A DNA stretch of 64,000 bases, taken from Oxyruncus cristatus (lineage: Eukaryota > Chordata > Aves > Passeriformes > Cotingidae). The translations under genes and the position numbers were made by a program. The notes under the pieces were generated by a model that was given only the letters and a program-made list of their open reading frames with translations, did not search any database and was not told where the DNA came from. The DNA lies in NCBI GenBank assembly GCA_013399855.1, contig VXAY01004755.1:943974-1007973 (forward strand). The letters are read 5' to 3'. Below, piece after piece: positions 13,013 to 26,895 of the stretch (positions are counted from its first letter, which is position 1; every line of letters starts with the position of its first letter).

Positions 13013-13990
13013 TGCCAGGACAGTCATACCCCTGGGCGTGCCCTGGGCCTGCCCTCGTGTGCGTCCCGTGCACTGCTGCCCCTCCTGGGCTGGGGGAGCA
13101 GGACGGACAGGGGAGTCCAGACACAGTTGTCAAAGTGCCAGATAAGAGAGAGGGAAAGCATCTTTATGGTTACTTTCCCATTTTCCTGGGGTTTTCTGTT
13201 TTGTTGTTCGCTTCTTTTCTCTTGCCCAATCTTGAAAAGAACCAGAGAAGCAGCCCAGAAAGGACCTTAATGCTGAAGGCCAGCACTGCTTCCTGGCAAA
13301 ACTGCAGGGTCTTCTGCTCTGTCTGACCTCTCCTCCTGATCTGCTGTGTTCTTTGTGCACCACGACTTGGGTCTGCCTTTACCTCCAACCTCCCGCAGCT
13401 TTCTCAGCCCTGGGCTGGAGAACCCCCACCTGCAGGTCCCTTGAGGGCTCCTCCTGGGGCAGGAGCCTGGTGGAACCTGGGCTGCCTCACCCCCTGTCCC
13501 AGGGCCCAGAGGGGAGGGGATGGTGCCCCTTCAGAGGGGTTGGGGACAGGAGGAGTGCAGCACATGGAGGGTGGGCCTTCCCTGGACATCTGCTGGGCCA
13601 TGATCAGCTCCAGGACACTAAACAGATCTTTGATCCCGCCTGAACCTGTCAGATCCCTGAGCAAAGCCCACGTTCCCAGCAGGGGCTCGTCCCCCGCAGC
13701 TGCTCTGAGCTCAGGCAGAGCTGGGGTGGGAGCCTAAGCCTGAGCTCCAGGGAGGTCTGTGCCTGGAATTGTCCCTCTGATCCTGATCCTGAGCTGCTGA
13801 TGGGGCTTTCTGGCTTCACATCCACCCAGGGACTCACGTGGTGCTCCGGGATCTCTGGCCATCTGTCCCTGATCCAGCTCTGGGACACCCTGGAGAGCCC
13901 ATGGCCCCTGCCTGTCCTGCTCTGGTTCTCTGCTCCCAACTTAAATCACCTTCCCTATGTTTTACTGTTCCAGTTGCTGCCTCTTTTGTT
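13013..13990. other. GC-rich block of unknown origin
   Basis: Nearly 1 kb that is clearly richer in G+C than the intron around it, starting exactly where a minus-strand CR1 stops. It has short open frames on both strands but no recognised domain, and no clear terminal repeats or poly-A tail. It could be an endogenous retroviral LTR, an old repeat, or simply a GC-rich intronic stretch; I cannot decide. Confidence 0.4.
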
Positions 13991-16261
13991 ACAGAGTAAG
14001 AAACTAAAATAATCAGTCTGGATTAACTCACCAAATGATGCTGGCGTTTTACAGAGAGCACGGAAGACAACAAAAGTGACAATTTTCTGAAGCAAAAGCA
14101 CTATTACAGCCACAGTAACACCTATCAAGGAAAAATCTGTTCCCTAATGTAAGGAATAAATTTTAATATAAAGTCCCATCAGCCCAAGGTAGGTACCAAT
14201 TAATCAAAACAATTCACTTGCAGAGTCTTCAGATTCTCTGGGTTTTAAATGGTAATTTTTCTCTTACTCGCTATTCCAATGTTGGCACAAAGGAGGTTTA
14301 AGCTGATTTTCATCCAATCTTAAAAAACAGATGTTAAGTGTAGTTTAAAATAGTTGGGATTGTTTACCCCTCTCGGTCCCACCTGCCAATTCAAATACTG
14401 AAAAAAATGATTAAAAACAGTCCTAGGGCCAAAATGAACACCTCTCACAGGCCAGAGGCACGATGCACAATGCAGAGAAACACTAAAATCACTGGGGTTT
14501 AACACAGGACGAAGAGGGGGCAATCAGCAAACTCCAAATACGTTCTGGATTCACAGGCCCACACAGCCCCCAAGCGTGCACCTTAATAAAATTAAACACT
14601 CATTAACTGTGAACAGTCCTGGGTGTTTTTATGAAGACGTTGAGTTAATTGCATTTGAAGCACAACAGATGCTTGGTATTCAGTCCAAATACTGTTTTTC
14701 CTATATACTCAGTATATGTATTTGTGCAGGTACATACAAACACTCTCCAGGTAACCAAAGTAACTAAAATATATCAGCCAAAGGCTTTCTGGTTCCCCAC
14801 GAGCCAAAACCCTCAGCAGTTCCAGAGAGGAAACACTGCACTGGTGCCACGGCGAACACCCTTTCTGCTTAAAACACCTCAATTTGTAATGAAAACCTTT
14901 TTTTAAAGGTTTTCAAATAAAGTCCTCTTCCAGGAGAGCCTCCCAGGGTAGCCCAGGGTGTAAATGCTCCCCCAGTGGTGCCTCAGGCCGTGCCCCGGGG
15001 CAGCAGGGCAGGGGTCAGAGCCCCAGCCCACATTCCTGCCCGCAGCAGATAAGGGTCTGCCAGAGGGAAAAGAAAACAAACCCCAACCCCCCGAGCCCCC
15101 AGCACTGCCCACACCACCTGAGCAGGCAGAACCCTTGGCAAAAGTCAGCTCTGTGCGTTCCCCCCAGGCCAAACTCCCGAGCACAGGGTCAGCACGGGGC
15201 GCCGAGTGGGGGGGAAGCCAAGCCTGGCTTAAGGAAGGAGGGTTTAACAAACCTCAACCACAAAACTCATCTTCCGCTTCGTTTTCGAAGCGTTCTGTGC
15301 TTTCAGCTTCCGTTTCCAGAAAGTTGTGGGTGTTTCATGAGACTTCCACGGAATTTCAATCAAACACCAAGCTGTAATTTTCAGTCATCTCCCTCCACGG
15401 CAGTAACTGCGCTTGCCTGCAATGCACGCTAAAATAGAGCACAACGCACACTGAACCAGACCACAATGCCCATGGAAACAGCTCAGAATGCACACTGAAA
15501 CAGAGCATTTCTGTCCAACTCTGCCCCACAGCACCAGAAATGAGAACAAAGCGTGGCCACGTCCAGAGTGCACAGACCCACATGGGGATGCTGCTGCCTC
15601 TTACACTCCAGAAGAAGTTTTCTCCCTGTTTCAGTCCTCCACGTTAAATATTAAGCAAAAAAACACTCCTGCTATGGCAAAGGCTGCAAGTTGCAGTTTG
15701 TTTGACAGAAATTTGTACAGGTGCCTCGTCCTGGCGGAGAAATTGCTGAGTAATTTCTCCTGCTGAACCCTCAGTCAAGTGCCAGGAATTTCGTTTGGGA
15801 TCACAGCAATTCACAGCTCCTGACTCTGCTGTCACAGCCCCCCACCAGGAATTCGGGCAGGACACAGCAAGTTTTGCACAAAAGACATTAAGATCTCACA
15901 ACAGAAGAAGCCACAGATGGACAAGGAGATAGGTTTGCCTTACCCAACTTGCAAGGAAAACTCAGATTTAGGCACTGCAAAATCAGCTTTAAAATACCAA
16001 GGCTCCAAGAGGGCAGATGCTCATTTAATGAAATAACACCCAAACAATCTTGTGTATCTTGAAGTGTCTATTTTATCAAAACACAGGTTCACACAGAGCA
16101 TCCTCAACATCATGATGTTGGCCACAGACATCCCAAGAATGTCATCTCATTCTGTAATTCCTCAGAGCCCACCCTCAGCTGGGCTCGTGCTGCTGCTGCT
16201 TTGTTTCCTGAAGTTCAACTGAATCGAAAAGTGAATTACAGATGCTGTTTATCACTGAATT
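13991..16261. other. Intron 2 interval, no gene seen
   Basis: Non-coding sequence. A GC-richer patch lies at about 14940-15250. At 15420-15500 acactgaaacagag-like words recur loosely (gcacactgaaccagaccaca, gcacactgaaacagagcatt). No protein family is recognised. Confidence 0.55.
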
Positions 16262-16425
16262 AGAAGTCCTGGAGCGGTCTGGGTGAGAAGGGAGCTTAAA
16301 GCTCATCCAGCCCCACCCCCTGCCATGGGAAGGGACACCTCCCACCAGCCCAGGTTGCTCCGAGTTTATCCAGTCTGGCCTTGGACACTTCCAGGGATGG
16401 GGCAGCCACAGCTTCTCTGAGCAAA
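16262..16425 (-). mobile_element. CR1 LINE 3' fragment
   Basis: Minus-orientation CR1. The plus strand shows tggagcggtctgggtgagaa, agcttaaagctcatccagcc, ccagcccaggttgctccgag and ccttggacacttccagggat. It is 5' truncated at cagcttctctgagcaaa and somewhat diverged. Confidence 0.85.
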
Positions 16426-18237
16426 GCACAAGGAAACTAATCCTGCTGCTCCCCAGCTCCGAGGAAACCACGGTGGCAATAAACCCACGAGCATAAGGAT
16501 GTGCTTAAAAACATCAGAGGTGGTTCTTCTGCTTTTATAGGTAAAAAAAAAAAAAAAGAAAAAAAAGAGAGATCAAATGTTATATGAAAACAGTCGGGAC
16601 TTCAATGAGTTTGCTATAAAAGCCCTTCACGAACGTCAGGCAAGATGACAGAAATTAGAAAATACCTTGAGCCAAGTCAGACTGGCCCCACTCACCCCAA
16701 ACGACAGTAACCATCTGCTTTTGGTTGCCTCTGCTCTCTCACAATACTGTCCAGAAAAAGTGAACATGGAGGGGGGGGGTTGGAAAAAAGGATTATTTAC
16801 AGCAGTTCTCCTTGTACTTGGATGCTCCATTCAAATATTCTGGCTGTTTCAAGAGCCTGGTAGAACTGGCTTTTGCAGGCTGAGCACAAATAGTAAAACA
16901 GGAGAGGGGAGGAAAAAAAAAAAAATCAGCATTTTTTTCCCCCCCTCAGCCAGAACACAGAGAGGAGAACGCAGTGGTGAAGCAAAGGCAGGGTAAGCTA
17001 ATTACCAAGCACACAGCTGCTCATACCTGGCATAAAGCAGAGGGGAAAAAAAAAAAATCCTCTGAGTCATCAAATGCAGCTCCTAAATCTGGAAAAGCCT
17101 TACAAAAATAAACTTTGACGGAGAAGGGGACCAGGCTTGGGAGAAAAATGCAACGCAGATAGAAAGAGCGTTATTGCAGAACAAAAAAAAAAACCCAAAA
17201 CCCAAAAACAAAGTACCCCCCCCAAAAAAAACTATTTCCAGTTTGAAAGGGAAAGAGTTTTTCTGGCGAGGCAACTACTAAATACGTCATCTAGTTAAAA
17301 ACAGGCTCTCCCCTTGCGGTTTGCTGGGGCAGGACGAGCAGAGACCTTCCACCAGATTCTTTTCGTACATCAGATGCTGGAAGGGTTTGGGAGGGAGTCA
17401 TTTCTAACCCGAGTTAGAACATCCCTCTTCCTCCCCACGATCAGCAGCACTTCTTACAAACCCCTTCAATGCGCCCAGACCCCCAGAGAGTCGGTAAGGT
17501 CTCGGTGGGAGTTTTATGCCCTACTTGAAATAGGGGGAATGAGCCCCGACTGCCCAGTTTTGCAGACCCAGGCACACAAAGATACAACCCCTGTGCTCGG
17601 GTAGGACGGCACCTTCCTTTTGCAGAGCCCCCACTCGTGTGATTTCTCATCTCTTCTGGAAAACAGCAAATGAGACTTTGAATTATTAGTAGCAAAACGA
17701 AGAGAATTTGTAGTAGAAGCACGCACGTTTTTGCTTCTTCACAGAACACATTCCTGGATAATTTCATCTTTTTTAATCTTGTTACTGACTTTGGAGCCTC
17801 CCTTGGTTCTTCTGGGGGTCGTTTCTTACAGTCACACGCACGGTTCATGTTGAAATGATATTGCTTTGGCTGTTAAATTCGGAGATATTTAAATTAAAAA
17901 ATTAAATTAAAAAAAGATAGGAGCTGAAAATTTCAAATCAGGTGTGACCTGTTGGGGAGGGGGGTGGGAGAAGAGTGTTTGCTGCTGGTTTTGGGAGCTC
18001 TCCGTGGTTTGGTTTTTTAATTGGGTGCTTTGAGAGGTGTAAGTTCTAAACCACCTCTGCTAAAGGAGCACGGACATACATCCTGTCAGGAAGACTCAGG
18101 AATCCAAAATTCCATCTCCCTCCATTTTCCTAACAGAGTTTTTTGATCCAACGTTCAGACATTGGAATTAAAACTATTTCTGAAGAGAAATGCATCAGCT
18201 CCAAAACCTGACTCCGTCCGAAGCTGCAAAACAGCCC

Positions 18238-18283
18238 CGTCCCAAAGGTCTTGTCCCACCTAAATGGTTCTGGGACTCTGTGA
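18238..18283 (+). mobile_element. Possible CR1 3' terminal remnant
   Basis: The stretch cccacctaaatggttctggg followed by actctgtgaaa resembles the last 40 bases of plus-orientation CR1 copies in this window (7676 and 34130). It is short, so chance or old homology cannot be separated. Confidence 0.45.
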
Positions 18284-19614
18284 AAACACACTTAAAAAAG
18301 AGCTATGGAATATTTTGAAACAAAATCCCTGTTTCAATTATCCTCCAAAAGCTGTTAGAAATGCCAGTGGAAATCCCCTTTACACCCAAACCACCAGACC
18401 CCCCTTTAAAGTTCAGGTGGTTTGTACTCCCACATCTCTTCCCTCCCAATAACAGTCGCTACAACTTTGCTTCAGGTTCATTTCAAAAGGAAATAATTAG
18501 ATTCACAATTAACGTTCCAAAGGATCTCTTGTTCCTTGCTAATCATTTACCCAGTGACAAGGCAGGAGCAGGTTTATAAGTTCAGGAATCCACACAGGGG
18601 GAACGTGGAAGGACTAGCGTGGCAATTTGACTTATTTATCTCTTTCAAATAAAAATGCCCACACTTTAGTTTGGTTTGTCACTTCTAATCCATCCTTATT
18701 ATTTCACCAGGTTTTCTGGTAAAAGCAACACCCGGGAGCTCACAAAATGCAGCAGGTGAAGTGATAAAGGCCAGGTTTTACAGGGACAATTTTCCAGTTT
18801 CCTTTCAGACTGGCCTTGTACTCCCAAATCTTGCATTTCCAATCAATATTTGTTGAGCTCTAATAAGTCTCCTTTTGGTATTTTCTTCCCTTGATGTCTG
18901 GACTGATTATAGGCAAAAACAAGTTCTTTTTTTTTCCTTACTCTGACTGCACAGCATCTCAGCAGAGCAGAATTCCCAGGGCAGACAGCAGGAGACTGAC
19001 TTTTCTCACGAGGGGAAAAAAAAAAACCAAAACACACAAACCCAAACAAAACCCCAAGCAAAACACGCGGAGAAGAAAAATAATCACATATTCCATGACC
19101 GAGCGCTGCTATTTGACAAAAACAATTATTTCTGCTCAATTGCAGTGTAATTCCTCCTTCACCTCTGCTGCATTTCACGAGGGCTCCTTAGCAGGTTTAA
19201 TCAAATTTCCCAGGATCTCATTAGATATTCAAATAAGGACATGCCCCCTTAATTTGCTCAAAAGAAAAGGGCTGGATTAAGGTTTGCTTTGACTCGTTTG
19301 TTCAGCATTAAGTAATTAGATTTTCCTTGTTGTTACAGAGGGGATAAAAACATGTTGCTCGTTCGGGATCTAAAAATCAAAGCTGCTCCAAGTTTTACCC
19401 ACCAAAAAGCTTCTTCCAGGTGGATACTCAGGGTGAATCCATCAAATGGGAATGGGTGAGTAAAATACCAGTGCAAAGAAAATACAGATATCCACTCTAT
19501 TGGATGTAGCAAACACAAATAATTACCTGAACCGTCTATAGCTCCACCAAAAAAAAAAAATTTGGTAAAATAATAAGGATGGATTACAAGTGACGAACCA
19601 AACTAAAATATGGG

Positions 19615-19648
19615 TATTTTTATTTTTATTTATTTATTTATAAATAAG
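19615..19648 (+). repeat. (TATTT)/(TTTA)n simple repeat
   Basis: A run of tatttttatttttatttatt followed by tatttataaataa in intron 2, AT-only. Confidence 0.8.
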
Positions 19649-20342
19649 TGGAATTAATGATGTCCTCCTTTTCCAGCATTTAAAACTTGCATAGAGAGCT
19701 CAGCCATTATCACCCCTGACTGTAAACCAGCCACAGAGGTTCAAAAAACACGACCTGGCTCCAAAGTGGTTGGTTATCCATCCAGTTCTTTCTTACACAA
19801 AAAAAGACAAAAAATAAAGATGCATCCCCTCCCCAGCTGAGTTCGGAAAGAGCTGGAAAAAAAGGGATATATAAAGTGCAGGATCAAGGAAGGAAGGGTG
19901 ACAGAGCCCGGAATTCAGAGCACACCAATCACCGCGAACAACAAAAGCACCAGTTGGTGCTGGTTATAAATTAATACCCCCAGAGCATTCACAAAGTACA
20001 GTTTGTAGAGACACCCTGTGTGCTCACAGCATTTAACACCGCAGAGAGCCACAGCAAATAAATCTCCAAGCCTAATAGATGTACGTTCCAGAAATCCACT
20101 CCCAGGGCAGAGCCCGGGGAACATTTGAGCAGGGTTTGAGCTCGGCAAGGTCTCCACACTCCCCCCGCTTTGCGCTTCCTGAAAATGTTTATTTTAGTTG
20201 GTATTTTCCATCGCTGTTGTGACTCCTGTCACTTGAAACAGCCCAGAAACAGCCGCCAAGTGTCAGCACAAAGCCAGGAGAACAACAAGACAAAGCTTAG
20301 AAAGAACAAAGCCCACTCTGAAATCAGAAGACACCTGTACAA

Positions 20343-20393
20343 NNNNNNNNNNNNNNNNNNNNNNNNNNNNNNNNNNNNNNNNNNNNNNNNNNN
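20343..20393. other. Assembly gap (51 N)
   Basis: Fifty-one consecutive N are followed at once by a run of ten G. The gap lies in intron 2. The adjoining G-run suggests that a G-rich sequence was lost in sequencing or assembly; its true size is unknown. Confidence 0.97.
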
Positions 20394-20403
20394 GGGGGGG
20401 GGG
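20394..20403 (+). repeat. Poly-G run at the gap edge
   Basis: Ten consecutive G directly after the N gap, continued by agaggagaaaac. It may be the end of a longer G-rich tract hidden in the gap, or a low-quality read end. Confidence 0.8.
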
Positions 20404-23400
20404 AGAGGAGAAAACTAAGTCAAAACTTCTTCAAGTGAAGAATAAACCACCCCCCTAAACATATAAATTCATGTGAAACAGCCTAGATAAAAACAAGGAA
20501 GTTCAAGTGCACTTATAGTGGATAATAAAAGGACTGGTTTGTTTGCTATCTGCAGTGATTTTTTCCTATGAAAACATTCACCAGAAGACAAATATTTAAT
20601 ATTACTCAAAAGCAACAGTCCCTGTTTAAAGCTGTTCTGTAAGAGCAACAACTCTGTTAAGCAGGCAGTGTTTATAACAAAAACGTGCTTTTTATATCAG
20701 ACAGTTTGTGCAAACTCGGCAACATTTCCAGCCCAGTACACTCTGTACCAACAGGGCTTGCCAGAAACTCAGCACTCCAGAGGCATTTCCCTGTTTGTTA
20801 ACTATTTCTTTCAAAAAGAAAGCGACTGATCGTGGCACTTCCAAACCCTCTGCACGAGCATTTCAACAAGAAATCACTTTGCCTCCCAGAAACACAAGGG
20901 GAAGGCTCATGTAAATATAATCCATGGAAATAAATATAAATATAATAACAGCAGAATAATTTCAGCTATGTAAATCAGAGGCTGATGTTTTAGTTTTAAG
21001 CCAGAAGGACACCAAGCCAACCATTACCACATTACTTACAAGGCTAAATCCTCTTGGATACTGACTCTTGTCAGTAGTAAAGGCTTCTTAATCTTATCCC
21101 ATCTCTATTCCAGGGAACATCCAAAAGCTCCTCTGCATTCAGTAGCGGTACCCATTTTTGAAAAAAATATTTAAAATATTGATGAAATGTTAAAATATCT
21201 AGGAATTTCAAGGGAGAAGAGCTGTTATGTCACAGTTCTGTGAAGGGGCAGGAACACAGGCACTGCCTCCCACAACCACAGCGCGGTTCAGGGTAGAAAA
21301 TCATGCTGGAATCACGAAGGAAAGGGGCATCCACAGCAAAAGCCTACACACCTCTGGCGGCTGAATCTCTTCAAACCTCAAAGCTGGGCAGAAACGTGAG
21401 GAATTCCACCCTTTAGAGGTGATTTCCAGCCATTTGGGCCTGCACATCTGCCCGGGTGTGGTGGAACCCGGAGCAGGGCACAGCCAGCTCAGTGGGCACG
21501 TGTGGGACACCTTGGTTTTACCTGCCCCCGGAGTTCAGGTGCAGCAAATCTCTCACACCCTCAAAGCAGCGTGATGCAAACCAATATTGTCACAACAAGC
21601 TTTGTCACAACAAGACTTCTGTCCCTTGAGGGCAGAAGCCAGTAGGGACTAAAGCCCTCCGTGCAAAGCGCCCGCTGCAGACAAATGACCAGCCAAACTA
21701 TCACAGCATTATTTAAGAGTAATCAATAAATACAGGGCAGCTCTGACCACCAATCCCCTGCTCACTCTGCCAGGTCTGGTAAGGGAAAACCAGAGTATTC
21801 TGGCAGCAACAAAGCCAGGCCCCCTGCTCCACATCCACAGCCTCCTGCCCTGACCCCAACCCGGGACCGGAGGGCTGAACTGAGTCACTCGTTGAGTTTA
21901 AACTAATTCAGAGCTGTGCCTGGGGAGGGCTCCTGGTCCAGCTGAAACCACCCCCTGAATTTCACGCATTGAGGGCTACAAGACCTTCAGCCCAACTGCT
22001 CTGACCTGCTGAACTGCCTTCATTTCACTGAATTACCTACTGGCAGAAATATCGCCCCCGAAAAACTCAATCCACCTTCACGAAAATCTGATCCTGTAAT
22101 TTTTGGTTGTGGTGGCCGTGCCTGCCACTTGTTTTGTGTCTCATCCTCGTGGACACTGCACAGCACAGTTATTTCTTTGCAAAGCTTCCATTAAATAAAG
22201 TACCATTGTATAAACAGCCCCTTTTTCACAGCACATTACATGTTTGAGAACTCCCTCTACCCACTGGGCAGAAGCCCCAGCCAAAGTTAGGGCAGATGGC
22301 ATAAAGTTCTGTGAGTCCCCACTTTCTGGAGGGTTTTATTTGGTTGCAACATGTCACATTTCTCACATAAGATGGGGATTTACATCTGCAAATGCTCAGC
22401 ATGTCCCAGTGACAGGCTGAGGCCACGCTGCCTGTGTGTTTTGTACACACTGACAACAACCACAGCCAGCGAAGCTCGAGGAGTCTTTGTACTCTGTATT
22501 CTTTTCTAATATATTTACACAAAATATCTTAACTCCTTCCATTTTCTTCAAGCACTGTGTAATCAAAGGCTTTTTAAAACGTTACAGTTGGTGGGATCGC
22601 AGGGTTGTATTTTTCCTTTTGTTCCTTTCTTCTTTTCATTTATTTATTTATAATCTCATCCCAGATGTGGCATCAAATGCACCCAGCAGGATGTCCTTAA
22701 GCATTACTTTGTAGAGTTCTTTGTGTCACCATCCAACACTCTTAATCACATGAGGATTAGCAAGAAGACTTAGCTGGGAGTAGTGTCAGCAACAAAAGAG
22801 GAAAATGAGTATCTGCTGCTTTTAAGCATTTCCACAACACCTCTGCTTTCCCCAACTTGCCCAGAACACAGAGACGAGGTGAGGCCAAAACGAAGTTTGA
22901 CTTTCTTTTATCATTTCATTGCCTCCTTGTCTATCCCTTCACAGAAAAGCAACCCTGGACCAAAACTTCCCCCTCCTCCTGTCCCACATCCTGGATAACT
23001 GCACAGCTTCGGAGTGCTGAGGAAACTTGGACTGGGTGGCCGGGGGGGAAATGCTGAGGCACCTCCGAGTTCCTGGTTACAAATCCCAGAGCCAGAGCAG
23101 CCACTGGTGTGGCTGGCAAAGCACTGAGAACAGCCAGAGGAGAGGGAGCATCAGGATTTGAGAGTCCCACATCCCAACAGAACCTGCGCACTCCATTAGA
23201 AACCAGGACACAAACAATTCCATGTGTGACACAGGCAGACCAGGTGGCCTGGAGTGGTAACTGCCCTCCACAGGCACTGGGGAATTGCCCGAGTCTATCA
23301 CAGGTCCCACAAGTCACTGTTCCCCATCACACACCTGCAATGCTGAGCCCAGCAACCACAGAAAGCCTCTGGCAAACTGTACAGACACCAAGAAATGTCA

Positions 23401-25183
23401 TTTTTAGGACACAGTCGTTCATTATTCATCCTGACAGGTCACTTCAAAGGGATACCTGGGATTAAACAGCCACAACTCCAAAAATTCACAGCCTGTGTCA
23501 AGTGTACTGTGGAAACTCCAAGACAGAAGTGGATCTGCTGACAACACGACCTCAAGGCAGAAGAGGAATGAAAACCTTCCCCTCCGACACATACGGACTA
23601 ACAGAAAATTAACAGGAGTTTGTTCTCCCACAAAATTATGAGACAGCACAACAGTATAAAAGTCATCACATATGCAGAGTCCTTAAAGCTGAATTAACAG
23701 AGGACTATTGCATAGTTACTGCTAGTTATCATTTTAAATACATTAAAACCTCTACTTCCCCAGACCAATATTTAAAATAAACAAGAAGCAGCAGGCAAGC
23801 ACAGCCACTTCATTAAAGTGATTACAGAGACTCTCGAACCAAGACTTAATTTGAATTAATAGTAAAGATAAAATTGTATGCACAGACAGGCCGTAGAGAA
23901 AGAATGAAGTTCTAAAGAGAATGAAGTGGGTTGATGGTATCACACCCCAAACACCTGATGAATTCATTAAACACAAACACTCCCCTTGGCATATTCCACG
24001 ATACAAGACAAGCAGTTCACACTTGGAAAGATCAGATGGATATCAAGCTGACAAATAAACAGTGAAAATCTTCACAGCTGCGGGACACAGGCAAAAAAAG
24101 CAGCAAAATTTGTATTTGAAACTGTGGCAGAGACAGCCACAGTATCAATACCAAACGAGATTAGTTCCAACGAACGCATATTGCACTTCTAGGGAAAACA
24201 GGAGTCACTTGTGACACTGCCCGAGGTCCCAGAGCTGTTATCTCTGCTGTCCCGGAGCTGAGAGCCACTTTCCCCCAGCCACATTCCCAAAGGAAGGACC
24301 CTCAGCCCATTAGTTACATGAACTACTCCTCTAGTCCTCCTCACCCCAGCAGAGCAGCTAAAAATACGCACCAGGACGTAAAACTGCAGTGCCACCAAAG
24401 CACTTTTGCTGGAACAGAGGAGCCGACGATTTATGGGCTCTTTGGGTTCGCCTGCTTTTATCAGCCTGGTTGGTTGAAAGAAAATGCACACATAATTACT
24501 TAATCCCATTAAAACGGAGACAAACGACACCACAGAACTCCCCAGCTCAGCAGTTTGAGCAGAGGAAGGTTCTGAACTCCCGGTAATGAATCACTGGAGC
24601 CTTCTCAGCTCCTTCAGGGCCCCGGGGGATTTCAGCTGCATCAGCACCGAGGCTCTGGCATCTCCCGGCCGCTCCAGAAAGTGGGACTGGGAATGAGGGA
24701 TAGCTGCCACAGCTTTCCCGAGGCACCAGGAATCCAACTTTGTGAAGTGACAATGTACCAATTAAACTGAGCAAGTAAATTCCCAAGGAAATACGGAGGG
24801 CGAGAGGGGGAAGTCAGTTGCTCCTTCCAGCATTTGGGGAGGACAAGCGGGAAGATTGGTTTTTTTCTCGGAAGGTGGCACAGAGAGAAATGCCGTATTT
24901 CAGCCGGTTTTGAGTTTCAGAAACTTGCAGAAACTCCTGTTCGGTGCATTTTATGTCAACAGACAAAATGTAACCTGCGCTGGGTTCCTGAGGAGGGAAG
25001 GGTAAAGCAAACCAGCATTTTCCCAGAAGATACGTAACACTGTTTGCTGGTAGTTTCACTGCTGGGAAATAAATCCACGTGTAAAAGAACTGCAAAACCT
25101 CGCTGGAGAACTGAAAACTGAACTCATGTAAATTCCCGTTAAATTCAAAAGTTACTTCCTCCAAGACAGTGATGGGGAGGGGT

Positions 25184-25219
25184 TATACGTATATATATAT
25201 GTATATATATATATATATT
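25184..25219. repeat. (TA)n microsatellite with TACG/TATG interruptions
   Basis: Alternating TA dinucleotides for about 36 bp, with one ACGT and one TATG interruption. It is a likely length-polymorphic site. Confidence 0.9.
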
Positions 25220-26642
25220 TAATGTTTCTTTAAGCACCAGGATCTTTTGGTCCCACTGTTAACGCACAATAATTTGAGCAGGGACCCTACTCAGTCCCCC
25301 TACACCAGCTGTGTCATGTCTGCTCACTAATTACATTGTGGGATCACTGAGATCCTTCCAGGACAAGGCCAGGCAGGAACCCAGATCCCAAAGCTGGAGG
25401 GATTAGGAATTCCAGCTTCAGTTTTGAAACTAAGCAGTGACAGTCTCACATTTTTCTTCACACTTTCCAGGCCTTAACTGTGGTTTGCAGCAAAAGAAAT
25501 AGTAATAAAATAATGCTTATTATGGACTGGTTTAGTTTAGGACAAAGCAGGGCTAAGCAATAATCCCACATCCATCTGGGACAGGGGGTCTTTGTAGTGG
25601 AGTATTTATTGTACCTCAGTATGTTGGAGCAACAAAAATCTCACTTTGCTTGATATAGAAAATCCACATTGGACTCCCAGCCGAGGGCTGTCAAGGACAG
25701 CAACAGAACCCTTAAGGTATCTTTAAGTTATTAAAAATATAATGCTAACACAAAATGAACAAAAAATGCCATCCTTCAATAAGCCAATTTAAAACAAACC
25801 TACGAAGCTTCTGCCAAACATGCATTCCTCTTGACCCCTTTGGAAGTGGTAGAATTCCCAGGCACATTGAGGAATATTGAGGAATATCAGTGGAAGGAGT
25901 AGAATCTTCCACATCTATTTAGGGAGCTTTAATGAAACTCTTACAGCCATCCAAGGGAAAAAAAAAAACCACTGCACAATCATATTTTCATCACCTACAA
26001 CTGGAAGTTTCCCTCAGTGTAACAGGCATTCTGTTATTTGTGTTTCAGAGCAACCAGAACGTCACAGATAAACAGAACTGCAGAAATGCTTTATTGAAAA
26101 TATGGTATTTATCCCCTGCAGCGCTGCTTGGAAACTGCCATCTTCTGAGGCCAAGTTTATCAATATACACACCTTACGACAGGAACTTCCCACTCCCCTT
26201 TCTCCAGGTGCTACCTCTGCCTGGTTGTTTGCACAGCCCACCCATCAATTCATCACACAAATCTGTAACACCTCACCCTGACCCCTCCTGCTCCCAAGCA
26301 AGAAATGCCCCGAGGTTCGCTGCAAAGGCTGGCAGTGTCCTAGAGGAGAACGGGGATCAGGGCTGGGAACGTTTAGCAGGAAGGGCTGTTTTCAGGGGCT
26401 CTGGTGCAGGGGCTGCAAAGGGAACTCAGGGAACACCTCAGGGACTGTGCCAGGGCACAATTCCAGCTGGGAGAAGGCAGGAGAGAGGGAGCTGAGGGCT
26501 GGGAGCTCAGCCTGGAATCGAAACTGAAACTGGGCCTTGGCTCAGCCCAGGCTGAGCTCGGAGAGCACAGGGACAATTGCAGGGTGGTTGAGTGATTCAA
26601 GGCAGCACCGCAGCCCAGGCTCTGCTCCCAGCACAGGGTGAC

Positions 26643-26880
26643 AGCACAGAATCACACGGGTTGGAAGGACCTCGGAGATCATCAAGTCCAACCCTTGATC
26701 CAACCCCGCAGTGGTTCCCAGCCCATGGCACTGATGCCACATCCAGTCTCACCTTGAACACCTCCAGGGATGAAGAATCCACCCCCTCCCTGGGCAGCCC
26801 ATTCCCACAGCTGAGCACTCTCTCCAGAAAGGATTTCTTCCTGATGTCCAACCTTAACCTCCCCTAGCAGAGCTGGCACT
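26643..26880 (-). mobile_element. CR1 LINE 3' fragment
   Basis: Minus-orientation CR1 with clear plus-strand signatures: cacagaatcacacgggttgg, cctcggagatcatcaagtcc, agcccatggcactgatgcca and tttcttcctgatgtccaacc. It is about 240 bp, 5' truncated, and belongs to the same type as the 35522 copy. Confidence 0.9.
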
Positions 26881-26895
26881 GCCCAGCTCAGGGGA

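Larger units (their letters stand above)
16426..26642. other. Intron 2 interval, no gene seen
   Basis: Non-coding. It contains several A-runs (16541, 16913, 17046, 17184, 19016), the N gap, AT-rich patches, and a somewhat GC-rich stretch at about 26395-26600 with many agctgggag-like words that I could not classify. No open frame looks like a known protein. Confidence 0.6.

Noticed and set aside
16541..19030. A-runs as poly-A tails of processed pseudogenes
   Set aside because: No recognisable coding or RNA-derived sequence precedes them.
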